In this document: one piece after another, positions 27,558 to 36,270 of the stretch
Layout: each line of letters opens with the position of its first letter
Numbering within the stretch: position 1 is the stretch's first letter
Source: Viridibacterium curvum
Lineage (GTDB): Bacteria; Pseudomonadota; Gammaproteobacteria; Burkholderiales; Rhodocyclaceae
DNA length: 64,000 bases
Reading direction: 5' to 3'
NCBI RefSeq assembly: GCF_039544165.1
Contig: NZ_BAABLD010000008.1
Span: 868,001-932,000 of the forward strand
Position numbers and translations under genes: made by a program
Notes under the pieces: generated by a model
Seen by the model: the letters and a program-made list of their open reading frames with translations, nothing else
What the model was told of the DNA's origin: nothing
Databases searched by the model: none

Positions 27558-28102
27558 TGGTCGATGTGCCCAAAGGAAAGTTATGGAATGACATTCAAGA
27601 AGGAGCCACTTACCCTCCAAATGAGAAGTGGCACTCTCACCTCTTGGATCAGTACAAACTTTACGTCGAAATGGCAGATCGAATCAGTCAGCGACGCACA
27701 AATGCCAACACCTACTTTCTCAGTGTCAATTCAGCGATCCTTGCATTTGTTGGCTACTTAACAACAGCTGCGAGTCCTAGCTATATGTGGCTGCTCGCAC
27801 TGGCTGGCTGCATGCTGACTCTGTTTTGGTACAACATAATCATCTCGTATCGGAACCTTAACTCCGCAAAGTGGCAGGTAGTTCAAGACATAGAAAAGCG
27901 TTTGCCTATAAGCCCGTACGATGCGGAATGGGATGCGGTTCAAAGAGGTGGAAACCCAAAACTGTATCGTCCGATTTCACATATCGAAAGCTGGGTTCCG
28001 GGTGTTTTTTTGTTTCTCCATCTCATCGTTTTTCTTCGTACGTTCCCGTTGGCTGATGTGGTTGGTGCCTTTCACCGCTTCTATGCATGCACCATCACCT
28101 AA
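27554..28102 (+). CDS. Multi-pass membrane protein partner of the TIR-like protein (RipA/SLATT-like, tentative)
   Basis: The 182-residue protein has an N-terminal soluble helix (HLLDQYKLYVEMADRISQRRTNANTYFL), two close membrane helices (SVNSAILAFVGYLTTAA and WLLALAGCMLTLFWYNIIIS), a soluble middle (VVQDIEKRLPISPYDAEW) and a third hydrophobic helix (VPGVFLFLHLIVFLRTF). The layout resembles RipA-type octameric membrane proteins and SLATT pore-forming effectors. Its start overlaps the TIR-like gene stop, so the two are made together. The stop codon lies within the attC site. I infer a sensor-effector pair in which the membrane protein disrupts the membrane on TIR signalling. Confidence 0.7.
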   Translation: MMVDVPKGKLWNDIQEGATYPPNEKWHSHLLDQYKLYVEMADRISQRRTNANTYFLSVNSAILAFVGYLTTAASPSYMWLLALAGCMLTLFWYNIIISYRNLNSAKWQVVQDIEKRLPISPYDAEWDAVQRGGNPKLYRPISHIESWVPGVFLFLHLIVFLRTFPLADVVGAFHRFYACTIT

Positions 28103-28195
28103 CAATTCCGTCGAGAGGGACCGCCTGCAAGCTGCGCTTGCAGGTTCCCTTCGCGGCTTCGCCGCTACGGCGGCCCCTCACGTCAAACGTTAGAC
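28097..28195 (+). repeat. Integron attC site
   Basis: The site begins with the R'' core ACCTAAC (28097-28103, fitting RYYYAAC) and ends with the R' core GTTAGAC (28189-28195, fitting GTTRRRY). The intervening 85 bases are almost fully self-complementary in nested hairpins (CCTGCAAGC-TGC-GCTTGCAGG at 28123-28143, and GCGGC with GCCGC). The stop codon of the preceding gene lies inside the site, as is usual for cassettes. It separates the TIR-membrane cassette from the next one. Confidence 0.85.
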
Positions 28196-28204
28196 GCCTG
28201 CTAA

Positions 28205-28501
28205 ATGGCCACAAAGTATGTGATCGAAGATCAAGTTCATGCGGAATGGCAGAGCACACATGACAGCCTGTCGTCTGCACAAAGCGAGCTTCGGAGAATC
28301 TCAACAATTCCTTGGGGCGAGGCGCCTAACAGATGCCCATGCCAAAGTTGGGGAACGTGCGAACGCGCATACGAGATCATTGAATACAAAACCGACGAAG
28401 AACCATGGACCGAAATGCAACGGTTCGCAGGGTTTGATATCAGTGCGTCTAAGCTTGTCTGGAGTGCAGATGAAAGCAAAACCGCAAGTGCTGGCGAGTA
28501 A
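28205..28501 (+). CDS. Integron cassette protein of unknown function
   Basis: The 98-residue protein starts ten bases after the attC core and ends just before a second attC-like site, so it fills a cassette of its own. It has no recognised domain. It contains a compact cysteine cluster (CPCQSWGTC, near residues 44-52) that could bind metal, followed by an acidic, aromatic-rich part (YKTDEEPWTEMQRFAGFD). No signal peptide or membrane segment is visible. The codon use is less GC-biased than that of chromosomal neighbours. Confidence 0.6.
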   Translation: MATKYVIEDQVHAEWQSTHDSLSSAQSELRRISTIPWGEAPNRCPCQSWGTCERAYEIIEYKTDEEPWTEMQRFAGFDISASKLVWSADESKTASAGE

Positions 28502-28504
28502 TGC

Positions 28505-28597
28505 GTCTAACCCTACAGTCGAGAGGGACAGCCAACAAGCTGCGCTTGTTGGTTCCCTCCGTGCTTCGCACTCCGGCTGCCCCTCACTTTCACGTCA
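28505..28597 (+). repeat. Degenerate attC site, right half decayed
   Basis: GTCTAAC (28505-28511) is a good R'' core, and the following sequence is closely related to the attC at 28097 (GTCGAGAGGGAC, a CCAACAAGC-TGC-GCTTGTTGG hairpin, CCCCTCAC...CACGTCA). The final GTTAGAC core is missing: after CACGTCA the sequence diverges. It marks the right end of the cassette array. Confidence 0.75.
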
Positions 28598-28692
28598 GTC
28601 AATCCACAAGGCGCACAGCGCCAAGCAGCCACAGATCCCCAACACTGCATCACGCGACATCACACCAAGGCCTGTGCCGACGACCTTGACCC

Positions 28693-28977
28693 ATGAGCGC
28701 TCACGCCCTGCAGTCGCTGCCGATCGCATTCCTCACAATGGCACCTGGCATTTTTCTGCTTGCGGCCTGCACGACACCCGCTCCACCTTCGGAACCCAGG
28801 CCTTCAGCTTCGCAGCCCAGGGCGATTGGCGGTGACCGTGATGCGCATGCGTGCCTGGTGCCCGCCGGGTTCATCTGGTGCGCCAGAGAGCGGGCCTGTG
28901 TGCGGCCATGGGAGCTTGCCGGGGCGAGAGGGTTCGACCTGGCAAACGACGGGTTTGCGAAACACTGCAACCCGTAA
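28693..28977 (+). CDS. Small predicted lipoprotein with a conserved Cys-rich domain
   Basis: The 94-residue product has a signal segment ending in LLAAC (lipobox cysteine at about 26), a proline-rich linker, and a compact domain with four cysteines: HACLVPAGFIWCARERACVRPWELA ... KHC. The pattern of cysteines with WC and CVRPWEL recurs in small periplasmic proteins of Proteobacteria, whose function I do not know. The cysteines probably form disulfides. The gene lies just outside the cassette array. Confidence 0.6.
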   Translation: MSAHALQSLPIAFLTMAPGIFLLAACTTPAPPSEPRPSASQPRAIGGDRDAHACLVPAGFIWCARERACVRPWELAGARGFDLANDGFAKHCNP

Positions 28978-29068
28978 AGCGGAGTAGTCAGGAGAACGCA
29001 GGTCGGAGTGATCGAAATGGCCGCAGGCTGTACTGACCGCTCTCCCGGAACGGCCAAAACGCTTCTCA

Positions 29069-32000
29069 TCACCAGCAGTCCAGCATCCACCAAACAAAGG
29101 GGCGCAGCCAGGCCGGTGCGCGTTGACGTGCGAGCTGGCGACCGAGTCGGCGGCAGACGTGGCGCATGCTGTCGAGGCCTGCCTTGTGCGGCGTGGCGGC
29201 GGTGAAGGCACTGACTGCGCCCATCAGCTTCTTTGTCTGCACTGACTGGTTATAGGCCTTCAGCACATCGAGCATGGGCTTCATCCACTGTTCGGGCTGC
29301 CATTCGTTGAGTCTGCCGAGTGCGCTGGCGAGTTCGTCATGCTGTTCGCGTGCGGCGAAGTCGACGAGCTGCCATAGGCGTGCGTCGTCATTTTGCGGCG
29401 CAGTGGTGAGGACGCGGCTGGCGATTTCGCCGAGCGGCTCGAAGTTGCCGGTTGAGGCGTAGGACAGTGCGACGTTGCCGAGTGCCCAGTGCGGTGCCTC
29501 GGGACGCTCGCGCCAGTCGTGCATCCACTGGCTGGCGCGTTTGTATTCGCTGAGGCAGTGCATGGCAAAGCTGACCTGACCCCAGGTGTTGTCGTGCTTG
29601 CGCAGCAGGGTTTCGTAGCGCTCCAGCATGGCTTCGAGCAGGCGCTTGTCACGCTTGTCGCCGGCGTGGTCGAGCAGGGCCATCTTGAGCACGGTGCCCC
29701 GTTCGTTGCGGATCAGTTCGTCGAGGTCCTTGATGGCGCCATTGACGTAGCGCAGATGCAGGATGTCATTGACGAATTCCTTCACCGCAAACCAGGCGCA
29801 CTCACCTTGCTGGATGCAGCGCTGCACGGCGTCCTTGGCCTGGTCGCGCCAGCCTGCGCCGCGCACTGATACCAGTGCCTTCTCGGCAGGCTCAGCTTCA
29901 TAGCCGGCCATCTGCAGCGTGCGCTCCAGCCAGCGCAGCGCGGCTTCCTGGTTGTTGGCCCTGGCTGCGGCTTGCGTGGCGCGCGAGGCGAAGGCGGCGC
30001 TGCGTTGGTGTGGCCACAAGGCGTCGATGGCCTGCACCGATAGCTCGGGCAGTTTGCAGGCCATGGCGGCGTCGTGCAGGTACCAGACGGCAAAGCCGTA
30101 GTCGGGTTGCAGGGCAACGGCTTTTTCGAATTGCGGCAGGGCTTCGGCGTGGTTGCCTTTGCGCAGCAAGGCGTGGCCGAGGTAGCCGTGCGAGGGCGCA
30201 TGGTTGGGGGCAATGCGCACCAGCTCGCGCGTAGCGGCGATGTAGTTGTCGAGTTCTTCGTCTTCGTCGCACCAGTCGGCGAGCAGCTGCCAGGCGGCGT
30301 AGTTGTTGGGCGTGCTGGCCAGATGGGAGCGCAGACCTCTGAGCGCCCCGACCTTGTTGTGCAGGCGGCGTGCGCGTAGCCCGGCCAGCACCAGCGAGTT
30401 GGGCACGGGGCCGTCGGGCCATTGCAGGGCGTCGACGAGTTTCTCTATCTCGCCATGGCGACCGAGCTGCGCAAGGCGATCGAGCCGCGCTTCCCAGGCG
30501 GCAATGAGCCAGGGCTCCAGTGTGAGGGCGTGTTCGGCTGCTGCAAGGGCTTTGGCGTGGTCGCCACCGTGCTGTGCACGTGCCACCCAGGCCCAGGGGT
30601 CGCCGGGGCGCGCCTGTTCGATCTCGTCGAGCAGGGTGTCGAAGTCGGCCAGGGTTGCGCGCTTCTCGCAGCTGCGCCATGCACAGGCCCACACCCAGCG
30701 CGGTTGCGGGTCGCGTTGCAGTGAGGCGCGTGCGGCGTCGAGCGCGCCGGTGTAGTCCTTCTTCTGCTCCAGCAACCAGGAGAGCAGGCCGCGCATGTCG
30801 GCGTTCTCGGGGTCACGCGTCAGGCATTGGCGGATCAGCTGCTCGCACCGCTCCCAGTGCGCATTCCACTCCGGGCTCTCTTCCGCCACTGTGTCCGAGT
30901 AGAGGCGGATCGCGCGGTTCCATGTGGGGTTGATGCTCAGTGCCGCTTCGAGCTGTTTGCGTGCTTCATCGCGGCGACCGACGAGCTTGAGCGACTGGGC
31001 GTACTCGACGAACAGGCGCGGCAGCATGGTGAAGCGTTGCAGGGCCTCTTCGAAAATCGGGAGCGACTCTTCGGCACGCCCCATGTCGGTGAGTTGCATG
31101 CCCAGCGCTACCCAGGCATGCCAGAGGTCGCTGCGCGCAGCATGGGCTTCGCGCATCACGGTCAGCAGCTCGTCGGGCGGGAGTCGCGTTTGCGCACATT
31201 CCTGGAAGGTCATCAGGCTGTCGCCCGTGGTGACCTGCCGGACCAGCTCGCTGCGCACGAAGGCGATGGCATCGTTGGCCGTGGCGGTGTCGGGCGCTTC
31301 CTGGATGAGGGTGCGCAGGGCGTAGTCGTAGTCGACGTCGCGTGCGATGGCGCGCCTCAGGATGGGGGCCGAAGCGGCGTAGCCATCCGTGCGCTGCACG
31401 AGCCAGGCGAGGATGCCCAGCGTGACGGGGTCTTCGGGCGAGCGCAGCAGGGCGGCATCGGCCAGCTTGCGCGCCTCTTCGTAACGCGTCTGACGGCCCA
31501 GCTCCAGCGCCAGTTCGCGCAGCGTCCATACGTCGCCGGGGTGCGCGGCTTGCAGGCGGCGCAGGTGGGCTTCGACGCGTGGCGGATCAGCAGGCAGCCA
31601 CTCGTGCACCAGACGGGCCAGGGCGTAGTTGCGCGGATGCTGGTTGCTCGCCGCTTCGAGCCACGCGATGGCGGCCTCGCGGCCTTCGCGGCGTGCCAGC
31701 TGTGTAGCCACGCTGCGGTGGTGGCGCAGCTGCAGGGGCTCCAGCGCGCTGGCCTCGCGTGCATGTTGCAGTGCGCCTTCGAAGTCGTTGCGGGCGTCGC
31801 ACAGCAGGCTTTGCGCGCGCAGCCAGCTGGCACGGCGTAGCGGGGTATGGATGCCTTGCAACAGCGCTTCGGCGCGGTCGAGACGGCCGTAACGCAGATG
31901 GGCTTCGGCGCAATAGACCGCGAGGTGACTGTCTTCCGGGTGGCGTTGCAGGGCCTCGTCGAGCACGCCGAAAGCCTCTTCGGTGTGTTCGAGCGCTTCG

Positions 32001-34048
32001 AGCTGCTCGAACAGCGTGATCATCGGCGCCGCAGACTTGCCGCCCAGTGCGACGACCCGTTCGCGCAGCAGCGTGATGCCGGACTGCGAGTCGCCAAGAA
32101 TGCGGCAGGCGCGGGCATACGCCGAGGCTGCATCTTCGTCGGTTTCGTACAGGGTGCTGGCGAAGCGATACAGCGGCAAGGATTCGCGGTAGCGGCCGTC
32201 CTGCCAGGTCAGGATGGCCCATTGCAGCCACAGGCGGCCGTTGAGGCTCGCCCGTTTCAGGGCGCGATGCACGATGCCGAAAGCCTGTGGCAGGCGACGG
32301 CCGTCTTCGGACAGCCGATCGGCATAGCGCGCAAGGATCAGCGGATCGGGCCACGGGCGCGAAGCGAGCTGGCCCAGCCATTCCAGGTGCGCTGCGCGGC
32401 CACCGATGACGCCCAGCGAGGCTGCCTTGGAGAGCTGCAGGTTGGTGTCGTCCGGGAACAGCGCGAGCAGACGTTCGGTGCAGGCCAGGATGCCGGGTTC
32501 GTCACCGTCGTACATCGCCAGCGTGCGCTGGCCCTGCAGGGTGAGGCGGTGATCTGCGTCGCTGGCCTGCAGGGTTTGCAGGGCTGCAAAGGCGGCATCG
32601 CGGTCGTGCTCGCCGAGCGCGCGGTTGATGACGTGGTAGCTGTCCCAGAGCTCGGCGTCTGGCAAGGTGATGCCGGCAAGCCGATGCGCCTGCTCGTGCG
32701 GCACCATCACCATGCCGCGCGGCCCGCTGGAGGCATGCTGGGTGAAGAGCGCCTCGGCATCGAACTCGACGTGGGTGGCCTGGAAAGGGTCGCGGATCAG
32801 CAGCGAACCGCGCAAACGGTCGTAGCCGATGACGGCTTGCAGGTGGCCGCCAGCGGTGTAGGTCGTGACCAGTGTGAACGGGATGCCGGCATCGAGCAGG
32901 GTGGTGGCAGTTTGCCAGTCGACGCGGAACTCGTGCGTGATGAAGCCGTTGTTGCTGGCCCAGTTGCGTTCCGAGCTGTCCGAGGTGCCGTCATAGCAGA
33001 TCTCTTCGGCAATCTCGAGATGGTCGGCGGGCTTTTGCCAGTACTCGGCGAGAGCGGCCAGCGTAGCCGGGGCGCAGGTGTTCCAGTGCTGGCGCACGAA
33101 GGCAACAGGCAACACCAGGCGATGCGGCGTCTGCCCTTGTGCGATACGTTCGGCAACGTTGTTGTAGAAGATGCTGCCTTCGACACGCCCGGCTTCCTCG
33201 CGCGCCACTTCCAGTTCGCCGCGCGCCATGGCGAGGTCGGCCCGCCGCGCAGCATGCGCCGAGAGGCACCAGCGGTCGGCACGCGGCTGCAGCCGGAGCA
33301 CTTCGGCCAGCAGGGTTTCACACTCGTCGAACGCACCGTCTTCAAAGCGCAAGTCGAACAGGCGCATCACGATGCCCGAGCATTCGCTCTGCTGCATGCT
33401 TTCGCGCAACAGGGCGATGGCTTCGTCACGCCGCCGCAAAGACAGCAGCAGTTCGGCTTTCTGTTGCACGGCGGCGCGGTAGCCCGGTGAAAGCTGCAAG
33501 GCTTCGTCGCAAGCGGCCAGGGCTTCTTTGTAGCGATCGGCGCGTTCCAGGCAGTAGGAGCGTTCGATCAGCAGCCAGGCATCCCGCGGTGCCAGCCGGC
33601 GCGCTTCGTCGTTGAGCTGCATGGCCACCGCGAAGTCGCGCAGACTGGACAGCATGAAGCCACGCAGGGACAGGTAGTCTGCGCGTTCGGCGTCAGTAGC
33701 ATCGTCGGGCAGGGGGTAGCGCTCGAACTCGCGCCAGGCCACGAAGGGGCCGCGCCGGTACAGCCGCGTGCGCAACTTGCTGACGAGCGCCGTGCCGTTG
33801 TGGCGATGGCGGCGCCACACCTGCAGTGCCAGTGCGTCGCCACGGCGGTCCGCCCCGAGGAAGCGCAGCGCCCGCACGGCCATCGCGATGGCGCGCGGGC
33901 TGCCATCGGCGACCAGCGCCTCGATGTGCGGATTCACCTGCAGGTAGTTCCCCCGGTCGAGCTGTTGCTCGATTTCGCTCAACAGTGCGTCGCTGCAAGG
34001 TCCGACAACACCGTGCGTCTGTTCGTCATGTGTGCTCATGAAAACCAT
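29069..34048 (-). CDS. Giant TPR protein with embedded C39-like peptidase domain
   Basis: The 1659-residue protein is made mostly of tetratricopeptide repeats, before (about 80-290) and after (about 470-1640) a papain-like C39 domain at about 310-460. The domain shows QHWNTCAPATLAALAEYW (catalytic Cys near 325), AGGHLQAVIGYD (His near 402) and LLIRDPF (Asp near 420), so the triad appears complete. C39 domains cleave leader peptides at double-glycine sites, but many TPR-linked ones have unknown substrates. There is no signal peptide or transmembrane helix, so it is cytosolic. An in-frame ATG at 34039 is an equally likely start. No transporter or precursor gene lies beside it. Confidence 0.85.
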   Translation of the reverse strand: MVFMSTHDEQTHGVVGPCSDALLSEIEQQLDRGNYLQVNPHIEALVADGSPRAIAMAVRALRFLGADRRGDALALQVWRRHRHNGTALVSKLRTRLYRRGPFVAWREFERYPLPDDATDAERADYLSLRGFMLSSLRDFAVAMQLNDEARRLAPRDAWLLIERSYCLERADRYKEALAACDEALQLSPGYRAAVQQKAELLLSLRRRDEAIALLRESMQQSECSGIVMRLFDLRFEDGAFDECETLLAEVLRLQPRADRWCLSAHAARRADLAMARGELEVAREEAGRVEGSIFYNNVAERIAQGQTPHRLVLPVAFVRQHWNTCAPATLAALAEYWQKPADHLEIAEEICYDGTSDSSERNWASNNGFITHEFRVDWQTATTLLDAGIPFTLVTTYTAGGHLQAVIGYDRLRGSLLIRDPFQATHVEFDAEALFTQHASSGPRGMVMVPHEQAHRLAGITLPDAELWDSYHVINRALGEHDRDAAFAALQTLQASDADHRLTLQGQRTLAMYDGDEPGILACTERLLALFPDDTNLQLSKAASLGVIGGRAAHLEWLGQLASRPWPDPLILARYADRLSEDGRRLPQAFGIVHRALKRASLNGRLWLQWAILTWQDGRYRESLPLYRFASTLYETDEDAASAYARACRILGDSQSGITLLRERVVALGGKSAAPMITLFEQLEALEHTEEAFGVLDEALQRHPEDSHLAVYCAEAHLRYGRLDRAEALLQGIHTPLRRASWLRAQSLLCDARNDFEGALQHAREASALEPLQLRHHRSVATQLARREGREAAIAWLEAASNQHPRNYALARLVHEWLPADPPRVEAHLRRLQAAHPGDVWTLRELALELGRQTRYEEARKLADAALLRSPEDPVTLGILAWLVQRTDGYAASAPILRRAIARDVDYDYALRTLIQEAPDTATANDAIAFVRSELVRQVTTGDSLMTFQECAQTRLPPDELLTVMREAHAARSDLWHAWVALGMQLTDMGRAEESLPIFEEALQRFTMLPRLFVEYAQSLKLVGRRDEARKQLEAALSINPTWNRAIRLYSDTVAEESPEWNAHWERCEQLIRQCLTRDPENADMRGLLSWLLEQKKDYTGALDAARASLQRDPQPRWVWACAWRSCEKRATLADFDTLLDEIEQARPGDPWAWVARAQHGGDHAKALAAAEHALTLEPWLIAAWEARLDRLAQLGRHGEIEKLVDALQWPDGPVPNSLVLAGLRARRLHNKVGALRGLRSHLASTPNNYAAWQLLADWCDEDEELDNYIAATRELVRIAPNHAPSHGYLGHALLRKGNHAEALPQFEKAVALQPDYGFAVWYLHDAAMACKLPELSVQAIDALWPHQRSAAFASRATQAAARANNQEAALRWLERTLQMAGYEAEPAEKALVSVRGAGWRDQAKDAVQRCIQQGECAWFAVKEFVNDILHLRYVNGAIKDLDELIRNERGTVLKMALLDHAGDKRDKRLLEAMLERYETLLRKHDNTWGQVSFAMHCLSEYKRASQWMHDWRERPEAPHWALGNVALSYASTGNFEPLGEIASRVLTTAPQNDDARLWQLVDFAAREQHDELASALGRLNEWQPEQWMKPMLDVLKAYNQSVQTKKLMGAVSAFTAATPHKAGLDSMRHVCRRLGRQLARQRAPAWLRPFVWWMLDCW

Positions 34049-34102
34049 TCTAACGACAGATCAATATCTCGTTCGTGATCTATATCCGCCAAGTGACGTG
34101 AT

Positions 34103-34222
34103 CATTCGGGCATGTCCCGATGAAACGGGACGAACCCAGGTCGGGCGCGACGACGATGTGGCCTCCCGGAGCAAGGGTCTCGATGCGTGCTGCCCGAGTC
34201 GGTTTGGCAGTGGTTGGCTGCT
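34103..34222 (+). repeat. Direct repeat, copy 1 (120 bases)
   Basis: This block, from CATTCGGGCATGTCCCGATG to TGGTTGGCTGCT, recurs at 35226-35360 at about 90% identity. The second copy has 15 extra bases after GACGAACCC. The two copies bracket the lower-GC gene at 34527. On the minus strand the repeat reads as an uninterrupted peptide (ARIETLPPGGHTVVAPD type) and the 15-base difference keeps that frame, so it may be the remnant of a duplicated gene end. The rest of 34049-34526 holds nothing I recognise. Confidence 0.8.
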
Positions 34223-34526
34223 TGCCGCACTGAATTGCATCCCACTCTCACTCGCCGCTACCCGATAGACATGAATCGTCGAGGATCGTAAGCTGCCATG
34301 CAGATGACGGATGCGCTCGCATGTTAGATCAAGAGCTTTTCAGGCGTTAAAGGGCTCGTCTGTAAATGAGGTTTTTTAGCGCGTAAGAGATTGCAGAAAT
34401 CGCTAACGCTCCGCGCTGCGAGCCACTCCTTGCTACAAGACCGCGTCATGTCAGGGGCGTGCGCTGATATCGGGCAGCAACTGTTTCTTTAAACGCAGGC
34501 GTTACATTGGAGCGCGCCAGATAACT

Positions 34527-35102
34527 ATGCCACGCAGTTTCAAGCTCATCGCCGAAATATTGGTTGTATTGGTTGTCAGTTTTCTGTGCGTACTGGCTGT
34601 TGACGCTTTTCTCCTGAAAGAAGAGATGGACACAATAGTCCACCGTGTCGCCGGACAAGGCGATCAGATAATTTATAACCTTCCTCTGAGCGGTGGCGAT
34701 GAGGACTCTTGCTCTGTTGAGGCAAGTGAGTTGGGGACGCTAAAGCCCCGTTCGGAGATCACTGTAGAAAGGACGTTGATACTCGGAATATGTATCAATT
34801 TAAGACCGCTGCATTGCGTAGGGGCAGTGTGCTCATCCGATTCACACAACAGCATAAATGCAGAATTTTTGGTGCGCGAGGCTGTTCGTATCGCTTACGG
34901 AGGTCGGTACGACAATGCCATGAGTCTTGCTGCCGATCATCCAGGGTTCTCTCCTCAAATCAGAAGATGGCCCGTTATTAGGGGGGTTCTGGCCCCAGAG
35001 CAGTATTCAGTGAGGCTGCCAGATCGGATCGTTATCTTTGACAGGAACGCCAACTACATTGGTTCGCGCGAATGCGGTAGCGAGGGTGGCTACTGTCAGT
35101 AA
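34527..35102 (+). CDS. Membrane-anchored protein of unknown function
   Basis: The 191-residue protein has one N-terminal membrane helix (LIAEILVVLVVSFLCVLAVDAFLL) and an external or periplasmic remainder with several cysteines (DSCSVEA, ILGICINLRPLHCVGAVCS, SRECGSEGGYCQ) that could form disulfides. No domain is recognised. GC content (near 48%) is much lower than in the flanks, and the gene is bracketed by direct repeats, so it was probably acquired. No convincing ribosome binding site was seen. Confidence 0.6.
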   Translation: MPRSFKLIAEILVVLVVSFLCVLAVDAFLLKEEMDTIVHRVAGQGDQIIYNLPLSGGDEDSCSVEASELGTLKPRSEITVERTLILGICINLRPLHCVGAVCSSDSHNSINAEFLVREAVRIAYGGRYDNAMSLAADHPGFSPQIRRWPVIRGVLAPEQYSVRLPDRIVIFDRNANYIGSRECGSEGGYCQ

Positions 35103-35225
35103 GTCAACCGTATCCAGGTCGAAAAAATATTATGGCGTGCCTGGAGCGCCCGATATCCGGCTCAAAGGGACGTAGGGCTGACCCCGCCTTGCTTGATACC
35201 CCGAGTCGCCAGCTGCTCAGCGCGC

Positions 35226-35360
35226 CATCCGGGCATGTCCCGATGAAGCGCGACGAACCCGTGACTACCGTGGGTAGGTCGGGCGCGACGACGGTGTGGC
35301 CTCCCGGAGGAAGGGTCTCGATGCGTGCTACCCGGGTCGGTTTGGCAGTGGTTGGCTGCT
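35226..35360 (+). repeat. Direct repeat, copy 2 (135 bases)
   Basis: This is the second copy of the block at 34103-34222, in the same orientation, with 15 additional bases (GTGACTACCGTGGGT) after GACGAACCC. The sequence that follows (35361-35580) has coding-like periodicity in one plus-strand frame (VQVLSLPALSSNANWQTTL) but no start or recognised family, and is probably a gene remnant. The rest of the gap to 35712 shows nothing I can identify. Confidence 0.75.
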
Positions 35361-35712
35361 GGCGCAGACCGTGCAGGTGTTGTCGCTGCCAGCACTGTCG
35401 TCGAATGCCAACTGGCAGACCACGCTGCGGGTGCTGAAGGCCTGTTCGGTTGCGACCGGTGCTGCGGACACCTCGCCAAACCGAAGCCCCGGGGTTGCAG
35501 GCCAAGTGTATGGCGACGTGATCTGGATAGCCCAGGGGGATCTCCGATATCGGAAAATGCTCTCTACTCTTCCCCGTCGGCGATGAACGCCGGACGGTGG
35601 CAGTCGCTCCGCTATTCCACCCTGAGCCTGATCCGCACTATACGGGCCTTGCCATGTGCGCCTCGCTGCTGGCATGCGATAGTGAAACCGTCTGCGTTAC
35701 CGGGTGTCCATC

Positions 35713-36270
35713 ATGCGCGTTCTTGCCGTCTCTCTCTCGGTGCCCGGCACCGTCACCATTCGTGGCAAGGCTCAGCGCACCGGCATCTTCAAGGTCCCGA
35801 CAACTGAGCCGGTGCGCATTACGGTTGAAGGTCTCGCGGGCGATGTGCAGGTCAACCGCAAGGTGCATGGCGCGCCCGACAAGGCGGTGTACCTGTACCC
35901 GAACGAACATGGTGCGGCCTGGGCGCGTGAGTTCGGCATTGCCTTCGGTCCCGGTGTGCTGGGCGAGAACCTGCTGATCGAAGGCCTGCTTGAAGCCGAG
36001 GTGGCAACCGGCGACCGCCTGCGCGTGGGCGGAGCGATTCTGCGCGTCACCGAGCCGCGCATGCCCTGTGCCACGCTGGTGGCGAAGTTCAACGAGCCAC
36101 GTGTCGCGAAGTACATGCTCGCCGAAGTGCTCACCGGCTTCTATGCCACAGTGGAACAGGAGGGCGATGTGGTGGCGGGCGATGCGATCGAGATGCTGTC
36201 GCGCGCTGAGGGCGGCATCACGATTGCCGAGCAGGTGCAGGGCGGGCGCAAGACGCACGCGCTGCGCTAG
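35713..36270 (+). CDS. MOSC domain-containing protein
   Basis: The 185-residue protein is a single MOSC domain: KAQRTGIFKVP, VEGLAGDVQVNRKVHGAPDKAVYLYPNEH, FGPGVLGENLLIEG, VGDRLRVGGAILRVTEPRMPCATL with the conserved cysteine of the molybdenum-cofactor sulfurase/YiiM type, and KYMLAEVLTGFYATV. Related YiiM proteins reduce N-hydroxylated compounds using a molybdenum cofactor. The ATG at 35713 fits the family N-terminus; a GTG nine bases upstream is possible. It converges on the LprI-like gene, overlapping it by four bases. Confidence 0.88.
   Translation: MRVLAVSLSVPGTVTIRGKAQRTGIFKVPTTEPVRITVEGLAGDVQVNRKVHGAPDKAVYLYPNEHGAAWAREFGIAFGPGVLGENLLIEGLLEAEVATGDRLRVGGAILRVTEPRMPCATLVAKFNEPRVAKYMLAEVLTGFYATVEQEGDVVAGDAIEMLSRAEGGITIAEQVQGGRKTHALR

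Noticed and set aside
28239..28835. 198-codon frame overlapping the cassette gene and the decayed attC
   Set aside because: Runs through an attC-like structure and overlaps the better-placed cassette gene at 28205, which starts at the expected distance from the core site.
35296..35586. Plus-strand frame after the second direct repeat as a real gene
   Set aside because: Begins within the repeat, has no ribosome binding site and no recognisable family; treated as a probable gene remnant.
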